A DNA stretch of 64,000 nucleotides from Ampelocalamus luodianensis (Eukaryota; Streptophyta; Magnoliopsida; Poales; Poaceae): NCBI GenBank assembly GCA_036346255.1, contig CM070622.1, forward strand, positions 20,796,751 to 20,860,750, written 5' to 3'. Position 1 is the stretch's first letter. Each line of letters opens with the position of its first letter. The notes beneath the pieces are model-generated. The model searched no databases, was not told the DNA's origin, and saw only the letters and a list, made by a program, of their open reading frames with translations. Of the stretch, positions 48,710 to 61,187 are shown in pieces. A program made the position numbers and the translations under genes.

Positions 48710-50480
48710 ATCTCCCCCTTGATGAGTATATTGACAAACCCAGAAAAAGCAAGAAGTTGAGTTTGATTTTGAAGAAACCAACATGGTCCAAAGAAAAGAA
48801 AAAGAAGCTAATGACCATGTCGACAGAAGAAACACTAGAGCAACAACTGAAAGAGCAAATTGATCTCCAAAGCTCTAAATTGTTTCCAACAGACTTTTCT
48901 TCTCTATTCTCCCCTTTTGGCAATAACCGCATCAAGATGCAATAGAGAGAATATGACATGTCAAATGATGAAAAGATCAAGTTTGTTTATTTAAGCATTT
49001 AGAGCCATGAGGATTATCCATACTGACCATAATGTAATACACCAAGCCATAACTCAATAAAAGGCTATCTAGATCATGACAAGACATGTATATCCTAGCT
49101 CGAGCACATAGATGACGATCTGAAATGTAATGCATTTTATGAGCATGTCAAGTCATCAATGAGCAAAGTTTAGCTAGAGATATCCTAGGATGATGCAGGC
49201 CATGTCAATAAGCTAAGCGGAACAAGACCAAATAGAGAGCTATGCTCAAGAATGAAACATTGGTTAAGTACTTGATTCTTTTTGGAGCTTTAAGCAAATT
49301 GAACACATAAAACATATTTTGTTTTGAAATTCATGGTTGTTGCCGATCAGATTTTTGTTTTATCATGTGCTAGGTCTCAAGCCTTATGCGACTACTCCAA
49401 GCGAGAAGCTTAAGAAGATAGTCTAGGTCACCCAAAACTCCCCCTAAGTTCATGCCAAGTGCAATGGCAAGCCGTCTCATAGGAGAGAATTAGTGAGATC
49501 AGTTTTTTCGCACAAAAGAGATCTTTTGCCTTTTAACAAGTTGTACTAACTCATGCATCATCAAGAGACTAAAACACTCAATCTAAGGCTCAATATAGAT
49601 TCAACGCTCTACCCAAACCTATTTGACATGGCATGAATCATAAAAGGATAGCTCAAGAAAGACTAATCTCAAGTGCTAACATGACAAGTTTTAGTTTAAG
49701 TTGAGCAATTTTAATTAACTTATCATGGCAAAAGCTAGGCTACACATATGAAGTCATGATAAATCTAGCAAATAAGCACAAGTCATGGCAAGGTGTAAAA
49801 CATTGTAAACATGTTATAGCAGGATAATAATCAAGGCTCAATGTAGTTATATTACAATGCAGAATGCTAGAAATGCAGAAGATCCAGCTCCCCCTCAACA
49901 TTAGATGCAACTTTTAGTTCAAGTTGAGTTATGTCAATATTAAGCTCCGAAGCTCCCAAATGAACTCCCTTGAACCAAAACAATAAATCGAGAAGTGGCA
50001 AAGAAAACATAAAGCAATGATCCTTAAAGCATAGATAAGATATAGAGAATACTATGGCTCAGACTGACTCCCATCTACCCCATATGACTCTAGGACTATT
50101 AGCTGACAGTAAAATACACACTAGAGAGCAAACACGTACCCTGTCTACCCGAGGGTGGCCCGACCCTCGCTAGAACCTATAAGCAGTGAGTGAGCTCAAC
50201 CTAGTGAGAAGAGAGACAGCTAATAAGCAACATCCTACAATCACAAGATAAGAGTAGGAAGTCTAAGCAACTCGACTAGAGAAACACTCTAATCTATGCT
50301 AGGAGGACTAAACCCAAATGCACCCTAAATGCAATGCAACAACAAGGAGTAAGAGCAAAAATAGTAAAGTAAAGCAGTAAAGAATAGAAACTCCCCCTCA
50401 CTACAGTCCAAACGGACAGACCACCCCAAGCTCTCCCCGTAGAGCTGAAAACCTTGAACTATCCAATGGCTTGGTGAAGA
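48710..50480 (-). other. 3' internal non-coding part of the SIRE-like element
   Basis: 1.8 kb between RNase H and the 3' LTR. The polypurine tract is next to the LTR. SIRE elements can carry an env-like frame here, but I see no frame of more than about 100 codons and no membrane protein. Confidence 0.6.
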
Positions 50481-51780
50481 TATCAGCCAACCGGTGGTCA
50501 CTCTCCTGGCCCGGAGCACTATGTCACCCTTCTCCACATGGTCTCAAAGGAAGTGATATCGATATCAATGTGCTTGGTCCGAGAATGTTGCACGGGTTCT
50601 TGGCAATGTGAATAGCGTAGTGTTATCACAAAGGAGTGGAACGCATCTATAGCTAACCCAAAGTCCCGCAAGGTCGAAACCATCCAAAGCACTGCCGCAA
50701 AGAATCGGCGCGACAACGTACTCGACCTCTGCGTGGATCAGGCAACACCGATCGCTTCCTAGAAGACCAAGAAACAAGAGAAGTGCCAATGAATTGGCGG
50801 TGCGAAGTGCTCTTCCTATCTATCCTGACCAAGAAAGTGCGCATCCGAGTAGGCTCGCAGGGAAAGACAGGATGAGGAAGAGTACCAGATACCAAAGTCA
50901 ATGGTAGCTCGAAGGTACCGAAGGATGCGCTTCACCGCCTGGCGGTGAGATACGCGAGGAGAAGCCTGAAAGCGAGCACATAGACACACGGAGAAGTGTA
51001 TGTCCGGTCTCGAGGCAGTGAGGTACAAAAGGGAGCCAATCATGCTGCGAAACTCCTTCTGATCAACTGGCTCGCCATCCTCATCTGGGTCGAGTGAAGC
51101 TGATGTCGCCATAGGAGTGGACACCGGCTTTCCATCACTCATATCGAAGCGTCTCAGGAGGTCTCGAGTGTACTTGCCCTGATGCAAGAAGGTACCCTCC
51201 CGAGTCTGCTTGATCTGAAAGCCAAGGAAGAAGCTCAACTCGCCCATCATGCTCATCTCAAACTCTGAACTCATGACATCGGAGAACTGAGAGACAAGAT
51301 CATGAGAGGAGCCGCCAAAGATGATGTCATCCACATAAATCTGGACGAGCAAGAAGTCATCGCCATGCCTGCGAATGAACAAGGTCTTGTCTACCTTACC
51401 CATCTCAAACCTATGACTCAACAAATAGGACTTAAGCCTCTCATACCAAGCTCTAGGGGCCTGCTTAAGTCCATACAAGGCTTTGGAAAGCTTGTAGACA
51501 TGGTTTGGGTATTTGGGGTTCTCAAACTGGAGGTCATCTAACATAAACCTCTTCCTCAATATACCCATTGAGGAAGGCACTCTTGACATCCATCTGGTAA
51601 AGCTTGAAGCCCTTAGACGCCGCGAAAGCAAGCAAAATCCTAATAGCCTCTAGCCTAGCTACAGGGGCAAAGGTCTCCTCAAAATCTAAACCTTCAACTT
51701 GGGAGAAACCCTGAGCTACCAACCTAGCCTTGTTCCGAATGACCACCCCATCCTCACTCTGCTTGTTTTTGAAAACCCAC
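50480..51780 (-). pseudogene. Copia reverse transcriptase and RNase H (broken)
   Basis: 51746-51540 shows the RT start (NKARLVAQGFSQVEGLDFEE, then FAPVARLEAIR and MDVKSAFLNG). After a frame change, 51540-50816 has the core KALYGLKQAPRAWYERL, the catalytic YVDDIIFGG, and SMIGSLLYLTASRPDI. RNase H follows with AYSDAHFLG, then broken text (FIGTSLVSWSSRK) to about 50480. At least two frame breaks are present. Confidence 0.9.
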
Positions 51781-51839
51781 TTGGTACCTATGACATTGTG
51801 ACCTCTAGGGGCTCAACAAGCGACTGCACCTTGTTCCTC

Positions 51840-53130
51840 TCGAAATTTTCTAGCTCCTCATGCATGGCAAAGACCCAAGACTCATCAGAAAGGGCGTGAC
51901 AAACGTCCTTGGGCTCAAAGGAGGCAACAAAGGCAGAATGGAGACAGAATTGAGAAAAGCGAGACTTAGAGCGTGGACACGCCTCAAGAGGTCTCCAATC
52001 ATCTGCTCTGAAGGATGTCTTCTCTGGATATGTCGGGGAGGTCCTGGATGAGGAGAAGAAGTGGCCTCTACCTCGTGTGTAGACGAGGCAGGAACAGAGC
52101 CACTAGCTCCGGAGGAAACGGTAGGCAAGGGTTGATCACCTTGAGGTGTCGTGGAAGAAGGCATCTCAAGGGGAGGATGAGGAGCTGGATCAGGTAAACA
52201 ACCATCGTCTCCATCGTCCTCATCATCCACAAAGATGGTCTCGGACTGCTCTAGAGAACCTGAGATATCTGGCCTAGTCCCCGGACTGGCCTCGTCAAAA
52301 GTCACCTCGCAGGTCTCTACCAACTTGCTAGATTCGCAGTTCCAGACCCTATAAGCCCGCGAAGAAGTCGAGTAGCCTAGAAAGATACCGTCACAGGAAC
52401 GTGACTCGAACTTGTCTAGGTTCCCAGACTTCAGAATAAAACACTTGCAACCAAACACACGAAAATGAGAGACGCTGGGCTTTCGCCCGTATCTCAGCTC
52501 ATAAGAAGTGCGATGCAAGAGTGCCCGAAGAAAAACTCGATTCGAAACATGGCACGCGGTCGCAATGGCTTCAGCCCAAAACTTCCTCGGTGTAAAGTAC
52601 TCATCAAGCATCGTCCTGGCCATCTCGACCAAGGTACGGTTCTTCCTCTCCACAACGCCATTCTGCTGAGGGACGTATGGAGAAGAGAACTGGTGCTCTA
52701 CACCTGTCTCACCACAGAAACTCTCAAAGTAGGAATTCTTGAATTCCGTGTCATTGTCACTGCGGATCGCTCGTAAGGCACCTGGAAGCTCAACAGAAAG
52801 CCTACTAAAAAGACCTCGGAAATGTGAAAACGTCTCATCCTTTGAGGCTAGGAAAAACACCCAAGAATACCTCGAGAAGTCATCGACCACAACAAGAACA
52901 TACCACTTCCCTCCTGCTGACTGCACTCGAGCTGGTCCAACTGTGTCCATGTGGAGCAAATGTCTGTGCATCGGTCATAGTAATCGTGGATGGGAGGATG
53001 AGAAACGGCAACCATCTTGCCGTGACGGCATGGAGCGCAAACAAGATCTTTGACCATCTTGAGTTTTGGCAGACCACGAATGAGATCGTGCCCGCTAACT
53101 CGGGTCAAATGGTCAAAACCAATATGACCA
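51840..53130 (-). pseudogene. Copia integrase
   Basis: A long open frame (52971 down to 51850) contains the DDE core: LLHMDTVGPARV (Asp), RAIRSDNDTEF (Asp) and NGVVERKNRT (Glu), then FWAEAIATACHVSNR and the GKP-like region YELRYGRKPSVSHFRVFGC. The zinc-binding part upstream (about 53130-52980) is in another frame (DLVCAPCRHGKM). A Pro/Ser/acid-rich spacer leads to RT. Confidence 0.9.
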
Positions 53131-53173
53131 AGTCTCCTATGCCAGAAAGAGAGATCACGGGACTCAGAAGCAA

Positions 53174-53578
53174 CTAAACACCTGAGAGGATTACCAGAAG
53201 ACTCAATAAAATCAGCACGAAAGATCCTCCCATATCTAGAAATCCATAAACCAGACTACCCGAAGAATCAAGGATTTTGCAAGCATTTTTCTTAAAGTTC
53301 ACCTCGAAACCGTCATCGGTAAGCTGAGAGACTGAAAGCAAATTATACTGCAGCTTACTAACCAAAGCAACATCTTTTAAGATAAAAGAATCATTAACGT
53401 GCACTGTACCTTTGGCGATGACACGCCCAGACGAAGCGTCTCCGAAGGTGATCGTCTCATCACCTGGGGCACGGGCAAGGGAAGAAAACCAACGGGAATC
53501 TCCGGTCATGTGTCGTGAACACCCAGAGTCTACAAGCCAATCCTTTCCCTTCCCTGCCCGGCGAACCTGAGTCAACAA
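53174..53578 (-). pseudogene. Copia protease fragment
   Basis: The frame shows KDWLVDSGCSRHMTGD, the copia aspartic protease with active-site D-S-G, followed by the linker NLLSVSQLTDDGFEV. It is continuous for 134 codons and overlaps the end of gag in another frame. Confidence 0.9.
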
Positions 53579-56479
53579 GAGAGTAAAGTCTCAGTACTAG
53601 GGTAAATCAACAGTGATTTTGGCACCCAATACTGAGTAATACGTCGAGCAGATGAAGTAGTCAAGCACGACTGACCTCTATCTATCCTACGCTCTCTGTC
53701 ACTCAAAGCAGAAAGTCTATGAGCAGACCTGAAGCTGTTGCTAGGTCCGACTGCTAAGGGAGAGCGAGTCGGAACACTGGCAACAAGCTGATCACGCCGC
53801 GGGTAGCTATCTTGATGGAGAAAACGAGATCTACCCTCAGGACGGCGGAAGTCATGACCAGGAGCATATCGAGGACGAAAACCAGAAAACTCAGTAAAAT
53901 CGAGTCCTCGATACTGCCCAAACACAGACTCAACAGTCCTAGACCTCGTGTTGGTCCTAGGTGCACTCAAAGTCTGGGGCCGACCCTGAATACGCCTAAG
54001 AGACTCAACACGGTCTCTACGCGCGATCTTGGCGCGCCTGAAGCATCGATCGACTGTGTGTCCATCCTTCTGACAGAAGGTGCAGTGATACTTCACCTTC
54101 TGAGAGGTAGAAGCAGCACGGGGAGGCTTCGCCTTCTGAGAGGCTGAAGCAGTAGGTGGAATCACCTTGCTGTCAGAAATCCCCTGGACATAGCCCGCTG
54201 ACTTAAATTGGACTTTCTCGGTCCTAGGCTTAGTCTTGATCACACCTGGTGCTATGGGTCTAAGCACGCAGGTGGATGCTTCCTTATGTCCTCATAAAAA
54301 TTATATCCTAGACCTTGATTAAATCTGCAGATCTTAGATTGGTCTAGAATAAGATTGAGCTTCTTCTTGCCTCCTACAAATCTCTCGAGAGTGTTCATAA
54401 GGTACTGACACTCCCGAAACAGAGAGGTGCAAGAAGAGCAGGGGGAAGAAGAGACAGCAGAAGGTAAGGGAGCAGAAGAAGAACCAACAGTAGAGGAAAG
54501 AATGGCTTGTGCACACACACCACTGAGGGCAGTCCTACTACTAGCGAGTTGGTTCGCGTCTCTAGGCGTCTCACCCTTACCACAGGGCTTCTCCCACACC
54601 ATCAATCACATTACAAGCACAATGTGGCTTCTCTAGAAGGTCCTTAGTTAGCTTCACACATTTCTCATCCAAAGCAATCAAGTCGATTTTAGTTTGTTAC
54701 AATTAATGCATGGTGAGCTAACAGGTCCTTAGAAGCAACTTTGAGCCAACTTCCTATCATGATCAATCATATCTTGAAACTGTTTAGAGACGGCTCCAAG
54801 TTCAAGAGCTTAACTTAGGACAGTTCAAGCATGAATCAATCGGCTCAAGTAAAGAAGCTTGTAGTTCAACAATTTTATGATCCGCCTGCTTTAAGTTCAT
54901 CTTCAAGTTATTGCAATTTTCACAAGACTTGGGCATATCAAGGAGCATGGCACAAGGTCCTCTAGCAAAGAATATCCTTATCCTCACATGAGGTGGGAGA
55001 AGTAGTCTCATCAGTAGTAAGTAGGGTAACAACCATCCTACTCAACTCTAACTGAGCAAGCAGACTAACATTCTCCTCCTTAACAATATCAAGCTCGGAG
55101 GACACACTATCATGCGAGGTCCTTAGTTTCTCCATGTCACCCAACAGAGCACAGCATGTAATCACAATCATCACGGGAGGGAGCAGATGTAAGTGAGGTA
55201 AGCTCCCGTGATAGTTTATCTACTTCCTTCTCTAACTCAGTACACCTAGCCCTAGCTCTAGCATGAAAACCACCTAGCTTAAGAAAAGCATGATTGAGCT
55301 GGTCGTAGGTGGGGCATACCTCGTCCGAGTCGAGTACAGGCTCGCCGTCGCTCGATTCGCCCGAGGCCATGAAGCACATGCCGAGAAGTCGTTGCCACCA
55401 TCCTTGGGCTCTTGGTCACCCGTCCCGCCGTCGCCGCTCCATCCTTCCACCTCGCCGAGGTCGAGGTCGTCGAAGCGGTGAGGACGCGGTGGAAAAGCTT
55501 CTTGGCTTTGCCAAAGTCGCGAACTTCTTCTTGCCATGTGCGTGAGCCGAAGGCTTCTTGTTGCGGTTCTTGTCGGTGTAGTCGTTCTTGCCCGAACCGC
55601 CATAATCGTTCTTGCCTTTCTCCGGCTTGGGGCGGTTGCCGAATGTGGTTGGGGCCACCACACTCAAGCAAATCACCGGTCCTCCTCTCTTTCTCCTCCC
55701 TCCTCCTTGTAAGCATGGGAGAATCTTGAGCAAGAAGGGCCACCGCTCATCCGCAGTCGCTCTAACGATCATCGCTTATGTCACGAGAGCGACAAGGAGA
55801 ATCCGCAAAGAGAATCGTAAGAAGAGGAACCGAAGCCAACGTAGGATCGGTGACCAAAGCCATCGATCGTGACTTCGACTTACGAGACAACGTCAATCTC
55901 GTGAGTCTTGAGGTGCGAGTACTGCGCGTCAAGAGTCAAGGTCGAGAGGTCTGCGTGTCCTTGATGGTGGTCACTTTCATCTCCCAAACACGCAGATCAA
56001 GTGCGCAAGCATCGACGGCGTTGTCCGAGTCGGGGTATGTGAGACCGACCGCTCGGAGGTTGCTCAAGATTTTGTGAAATCGCGAAAAGCACTCGTCCAG
56101 GGACTCACCAACAAGCATCTCGAATTTGTTGTATTCGCGCTTGAACTGATCCTGTCGAACCGTCTTGATCTGGGTGGTGCCCTCATGGTATGCGTCGAGG
56201 GTCACCCAGATGTCGAGGCGGACGGCGGTGAGATATACGGTCAAACTCGCTACGACTCAAACCCTGGATGATGATGTTCCTTGCCTTTGCATTCGCCTCA
56301 ACATCAGCCACGTTCCCGGCATTGATGTTCTCATCGGCAGGAACAACAAATCGTACCTTGACCTTCCGCCAGATGGCATACCCCTGGGCCTGGATGTATG
56401 TCTCCATTCGGCTCTTCCAGAAAGGGTAATCGATGCCATCGAAAACGGGTGGCTTGGTCAAGTACTTGTCCGTCGCCAT
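53572..56479 (-). pseudogene. Copia gag (broken)
   Basis: Starts MATDKYLTKPPVFDGIDYPF at 56479. The middle (56244-55936) has the UBN2-like gag core (LYHEGTTQIK-type region, FEMLVGESLDECFSRFHKIL). 55800-54800 is charged, coiled-coil-like and in several frames. The zinc knuckle CTFCQKDGHTVDRC (CX2CX4HX4C) is at about 54085-54045. Frames shift at least four times. Confidence 0.88.
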
Positions 56480-56523
56480 GGCTCTTGAGACCGGTTAAGA
56501 TCTATTGATTAGAGCTAACCGGC

Positions 56524-56533
56524 TCTGATACCA
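56524..56533 (-). other. Primer-binding site of the SIRE-like element
   Basis: TGGTATCAGA on the minus strand, two bases past the 5' LTR end; complementary to the 3' end of initiator tRNA-Met, the usual copia primer. Confidence 0.9.
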
Positions 56534-56535
56534 AT

Positions 56536-58172
56536 TGTAGGACCGAATAGGCGACTAGAGGGGGGGTGAATAGGAGCTTGATCCCATTTTTCGTTTAAAA
56601 TGGATTCAACACAAATTTCACTTCAATAGCTATGAGAACTATGAAGATCAATAATTAAGCACAGTGGAAGACTTGTATTGAATCTACTCCTAACCCCAAG
56701 CTCAACAAACAAAACCGAGAAAGTCTTTGAAGAAATCGGGGCAATAGGTACTACCACAGTGTAACGTGGTACTACCTATTATAGGTACTACCGCAGTTGT
56801 ACTCGAGAGGTACTACCATGACCGAGGTACTACCACAGCAAATGAGAGGTACTACCTATAATCGGTACTACCGCAGGTGTATTGAGAGGTACTACCATGA
56901 CCGAGGTACTACCGCAGGCAAATGAAAGGTACTACCGATTATCCTGGAGTTCGTCCCGACAGCTGAAAAACCAAAACTAAAATTGACATACCTTTTGATC
57001 CTTTGGCAATGAGACTTTGCAGATATGTTAGCAATAGCCCTTGGACTCTACAAGCCAAATTTCAAGCCATCTCAAAAAGGGAAACGAGATTTCCACCTAA
57101 ACCCTAGAACTAAACAAATGAACAAAGCAAGCCAAAAATCCAAATCTGAGATTAAATGAGGTTGGCTCTTGGGATCCTTGATCAAATGATCTTGAAGTAC
57201 TCACCCATCATGGAGCAACCCATTTTGGCCAATCCCAGCAAGCAAGAACTCGAAAAATCAAAGAATCAAAAATCCAACATTGAGACAAACGAAGAACAGA
57301 GACAGGAATGAAAGGGAAATGAGTTCAGATCTTCATTTCAAAACAAAAGAGTAGTCCCGATACCACGATTACATATAGAGGAATGATTACAAGACTCTCC
57401 ACTTAATCCTCAACCTCAACCTCTCTCAATCCTTCAACCATACATGCTTGAGAAGGGATGAACACTCTCTAGAACTCTCACATAGGGGACATGGAAGAAG
57501 ACACCCAGGGAACACACTCTGCTGCCTTCTACCCCTCTCACCAACTAAAGACACAAAGGTAAAACCACCTCCAAAGCCTCTTTTGACTCACAAAACCCTA
57601 ACTCTCTCACAAGTGCACACTTGGGCATGCAGCCCCTCAATCCTTTATATAGCCTTGGCTAACGGGTCTCCGCCCCGTTACGCCTGCTAAGTCCAACAGA
57701 GCCCGCTCCCGCTTGTGCAGCCTTGCGAAATTCCCGTTTCGCCCCTCCTGCACTTTCTGGGAGGCTTCCGCGCTCCTTGTCTCGCACGCCTCGCAACCAC
57801 CTCGAGTTCACGTCGTCTTCGACACATCCCAACCGTTCTGACCTCAGCGCCACCTGCACCTAGTCCGGTCCACCGTGTCTCGCCACGACTCCGCCTCGAT
57901 GTCCTGCAGCCACACAGACAAGAAACACATCAAATAGCACCGCTCGATACATGAAAGCGTAAATAACATCACTTACCATGCCGAAGACCAAACCTGTCGA
58001 AATTATCAGAATATGCATCCTAATCCCATACGACAAAGTTTGACCAAGTCCGATCAAGCCCGACTGCGCCACGCAACAACTCGACTCCGAACCACTTAAA
58101 CCAAACTCGACTTACCTAAACCAATATCAATTACTCATCATACACATGTGGTTACCTCCACATGGTTCATCA
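56536..58172 (-). repeat. 5' LTR of the SIRE-like element
   Basis: 1637 bp. Near-identical to the 3' LTR apart from short indels, most of which fall at CAG/CTG or at runs of C or G. It carries the same GGTACTACC cluster (56745-56940) and TATA-like word (57641-57653). Confidence 0.95.
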
Positions 58173-59614
58173 TAAGGTCAGCTCAAATAAGCTTAGTAAG
58201 CTCGCCAACCCAAGCTCATCTCTAGTAGCTTGGAAGGCTCGATACCATAAGCTAGAGCCAGATTGAACTGCTCGAGCTCAGCTTGTTAAGCTCAACGAGC
58301 TTTGGTGCAGGCTCGAGCTTGGCCTTTCCCATTCGACTCAAGTTTGGATCGACCAGCCCGAGTTTTTTTTTTATAGCCATACACATAGCTTCTGAATCGG
58401 GTTTGATCTTCAGCGGTAGACAGGTGAAAGAAAACTATTGTTTTTTAAAAGAAATGTTAACACATGATAACTACCCATACATATTTGCACCAAAACGTAG
58501 GAATTCCATGATTGGTTGCTACTAAATTCCTGTTAAATTTTAGTGTTTTAAACAGAGCCTAACTTCGTAGACACTATCCTTTAAAAAGTATGACCCTATT
58601 TAGAACACGAGATTTTTTGTACGAATCAACCAATGATTAAATTATTTCTTGCGAAATTCATTTCTTGCGAAATTCATCTCTTGCGTTCCAAGCCGGCCTA
58701 GATTTTTTTTTAACAGGTCCGCTTGACCCTCGACGTACGAGCCGTGGCGAGGAACGGAACGGGAGACGTCCAGCTCACTGGAAAAACGAAAAATTCTCGA
58801 AAATAGAAGTGGGCGACTACTCTGGTTAGGCAGTACTATTCATATACCAAACAGGATATGAAAACAGGACATGACAGATCTGATGTGACTGGCTTCCTTT
58901 TCACCAGGAAATGCAGGGGATGGTGCATGCACGCCCCTGGAATCTAACCGGCCTACCACGGGTCGGTCGGGTCAAAACGGATCCGGATCCTCTGATCACT
59001 GTTTGACAGTGATTTCGGTCGGTATAAACAGTATAAGATAGCCAGCATTGCAATAAAAAAAATATTTTACTGTTTTTGGGTACTGTATCACTTGATCTAG
59101 TTCCTTCATTTGGGATCGAACAATGAAAACAAAATCCTAATACATATCATTGTAATCCTCTGCATTAACATCCGTTGCTTCTGGGTCGGAAACATCTTTC
59201 CAGCTTCTAGAGTTTGGAGCCTGCCCCCGAGAGAGGATTCTGACCTTTGACCGGCAGGTCAGCTTCACACACACACACCCCAAAGCAAATCCAAAACTTA
59301 CAGCCCAAGCCACCTAAGTATCTCCAGATTCTGGAGCAATGGTAGTTGTGGAAGCAGCCTTCGTCCAAGACTTCCAAACCGAGCAGCTGGCTGGATGCAT
59401 GGGATTGGGTCGAGACCATATGCTCGCTCGCTCGCTCGTTCAAAGCTTGCGATGTTTTCCTTTTGAAAGATCAAAAGGCTTGCGATGTGAAAAGGGAAGA
59501 TTTTGATTCACTCGAATAGAATCGGCCGGCTTTACTATTACGTTCGAACTTGGTGGGGTAGGCTGGAGAAAAGGTCCAGCTACGTTGAGGGTGCTTTTTT
59601 TCTAGACGGTGAGG

Positions 59615-59720
59615 ACAGTGGTTCAGTGAAGCTAGCTATCTTCAGGTTCACGGTCCACGTCACGGGTTCAGATCCCGGACGATTAAAATAGAAAAATTTA
59701 TATAAATAACTCACTTAATC
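59615..59720 (+). mobile_element. Possible tRNA-derived SINE
   Basis: An A-box-like GTGGTTCAGTGAAG (59620) is followed about 40 bp on by GGGTTCAGATCCC, a degenerate B box. An AT-rich tail (GATTAAAATAGAAAAATTTA) follows. This is the order of a tRNA-derived SINE head, but no acceptor stem closes and I cannot match a family. Confidence 0.3.
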
Positions 59721-61150
59721 TGTGGTCGGTGGAAATTAAACTCTAGCAAGATGGCACATTGCTAGGTTATTATGCTATGGTTGGCGTGTTAAGTGTGCGT
59801 GGTTTGGCACCACGAAAGTGTACTACATTTGAAGTTTTCATAGGTTGTGCTTCATGCATACGATCTCGCTGATCCCAGCGAGGTGCACCGTAATACACAT
59901 ATAAAAATGGAAGGAGACAGGAACTGAAATCAAGCTATATGTCCGGCCCTTTGCATAGGCACATGTACACTCGGACCATTCAGGTGTACTATTCAAATGC
60001 GCTCTCTCTCTCCGTGTCCCGATAATGTTCTCTCTTTGGAGCAATTATGTGTCCACAGGGTCACAAGTGTGTTAGATTGGATTGCAATGCTATACTACAA
60101 AAGAGAGAATAAAATCTGGCCGTGCAATATTTTAGTACCGACTCGGGGATACAGATCCACAAAAGATCGACTTGTTAATTAGGTCATGAATCGCGAAGTG
60201 GTGATAGGAGTTGCGCAATCGTGCACCGGTGTGCACCTAATGCTGCAGGTATCAGTCAGGTTCGTTTAAGCTGTTCACAACGTCCCTGATGTGGAGCAGC
60301 TTGCTTTGGTAGCCAGGACTGTTTAGATGACATATTTTAGCAGGAAGCTTCTTGCCTGGCCATCGGGAATTTCAGGTGTGACAAAATGGGGGGGAAATGT
60401 CACCTTTTTTTAAGAACGAAAAGTCAAGTGTCAGTCCACACACAAGAAGAAAAACAACGAACTGGACAGATAGTAATTTTGGATTGGACATAAGGGGAAA
60501 AACACACAGCATGCGCTCGGGTTTAGGGCGTCTAGCCACTCACACTTCACGTGGATCGGATCAGACGGTACGCGGACGCCCATGTCGCTCGGACGCGGAC
60601 CACACGGCAGAGACGCACGGTAAAAGTGTATTAAGTCTCATCTCAGCCAGTATCACAGTAAAAATGTGATGAATTAATTATCACATACGATTTGTATTAA
60701 ACACCCCTAACAATCACAGCTCCTTTTTCAAAGCTCTACTATCTACATATGACAAAAAGACACGATACATTCACTAATCATGATTCAAAACAACACTAGC
60801 AAAATGGATGAATTGAGAACTTAGGATCCGAGACTTGGGAATTGGGATGTACATGTGTTGCGTGTCGTGGTACTGTTGATGTGTTGTGTGTCGGTGTACA
60901 CATGCGCCGTTGTGTGGCCTACCTCGTCGGCCTCGGTGACCCACCTGGTCGGCGAGAAGGGAGAGCTCCCTCCCTCCCTGTTGGCCGCCACACTGCTCCC
61001 TTCCCACCAACCGCTTGCCTGCTGCGCTCTCCCGGCCTGACCTCTACACGCTCTTTTCCCACCATGTGATGGCATGCTCCTTCCCCTGCCGACCGCACAG
61101 CCCATGGGTCACACGTCGTGCTGCCATCTTCATGGTCACGTCGCGCCTGG

Positions 61151-61153
<3 letters not shown>

Positions 61154-61184
<31 letters not shown>
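61154..61184 (+). repeat. (GA)n microsatellite
   Basis: About 15 GA units. Confidence 0.95.

Positions 61185-61187
<3 letters not shown>

Larger units (their letters stand above)
47102..58172 (-). mobile_element. Ty1/copia LTR retrotransposon, SIRE/Opie-like, full length
   Basis: 11,071 bp, minus-strand orientation. LTRs are at 56536-58172 (5') and 47102-48709 (3'), both starting TGATGAACCATGTGG and ending GGTCCTACA on the minus strand. A 5-bp duplication TAAGG lies at 47097-47101 and 58173-58177. The primer site TGGTATCAGAGC (minus strand) lies two bases inside the 5' LTR, and a polypurine tract AAGGGGGAGAT adjoins the 3' LTR. Order gag, protease, integrase, RT, RNase H is copia. Long LTRs, a long 3' non-coding part and the sequence style suggest the SIRE/Maximus lineage. 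Confidence 0.96.

Noticed and set aside
59615..59690. A tRNA gene
   Set aside because: A-box and B-box-like words are present but no acceptor or anticodon stem forms; at most a SINE head.
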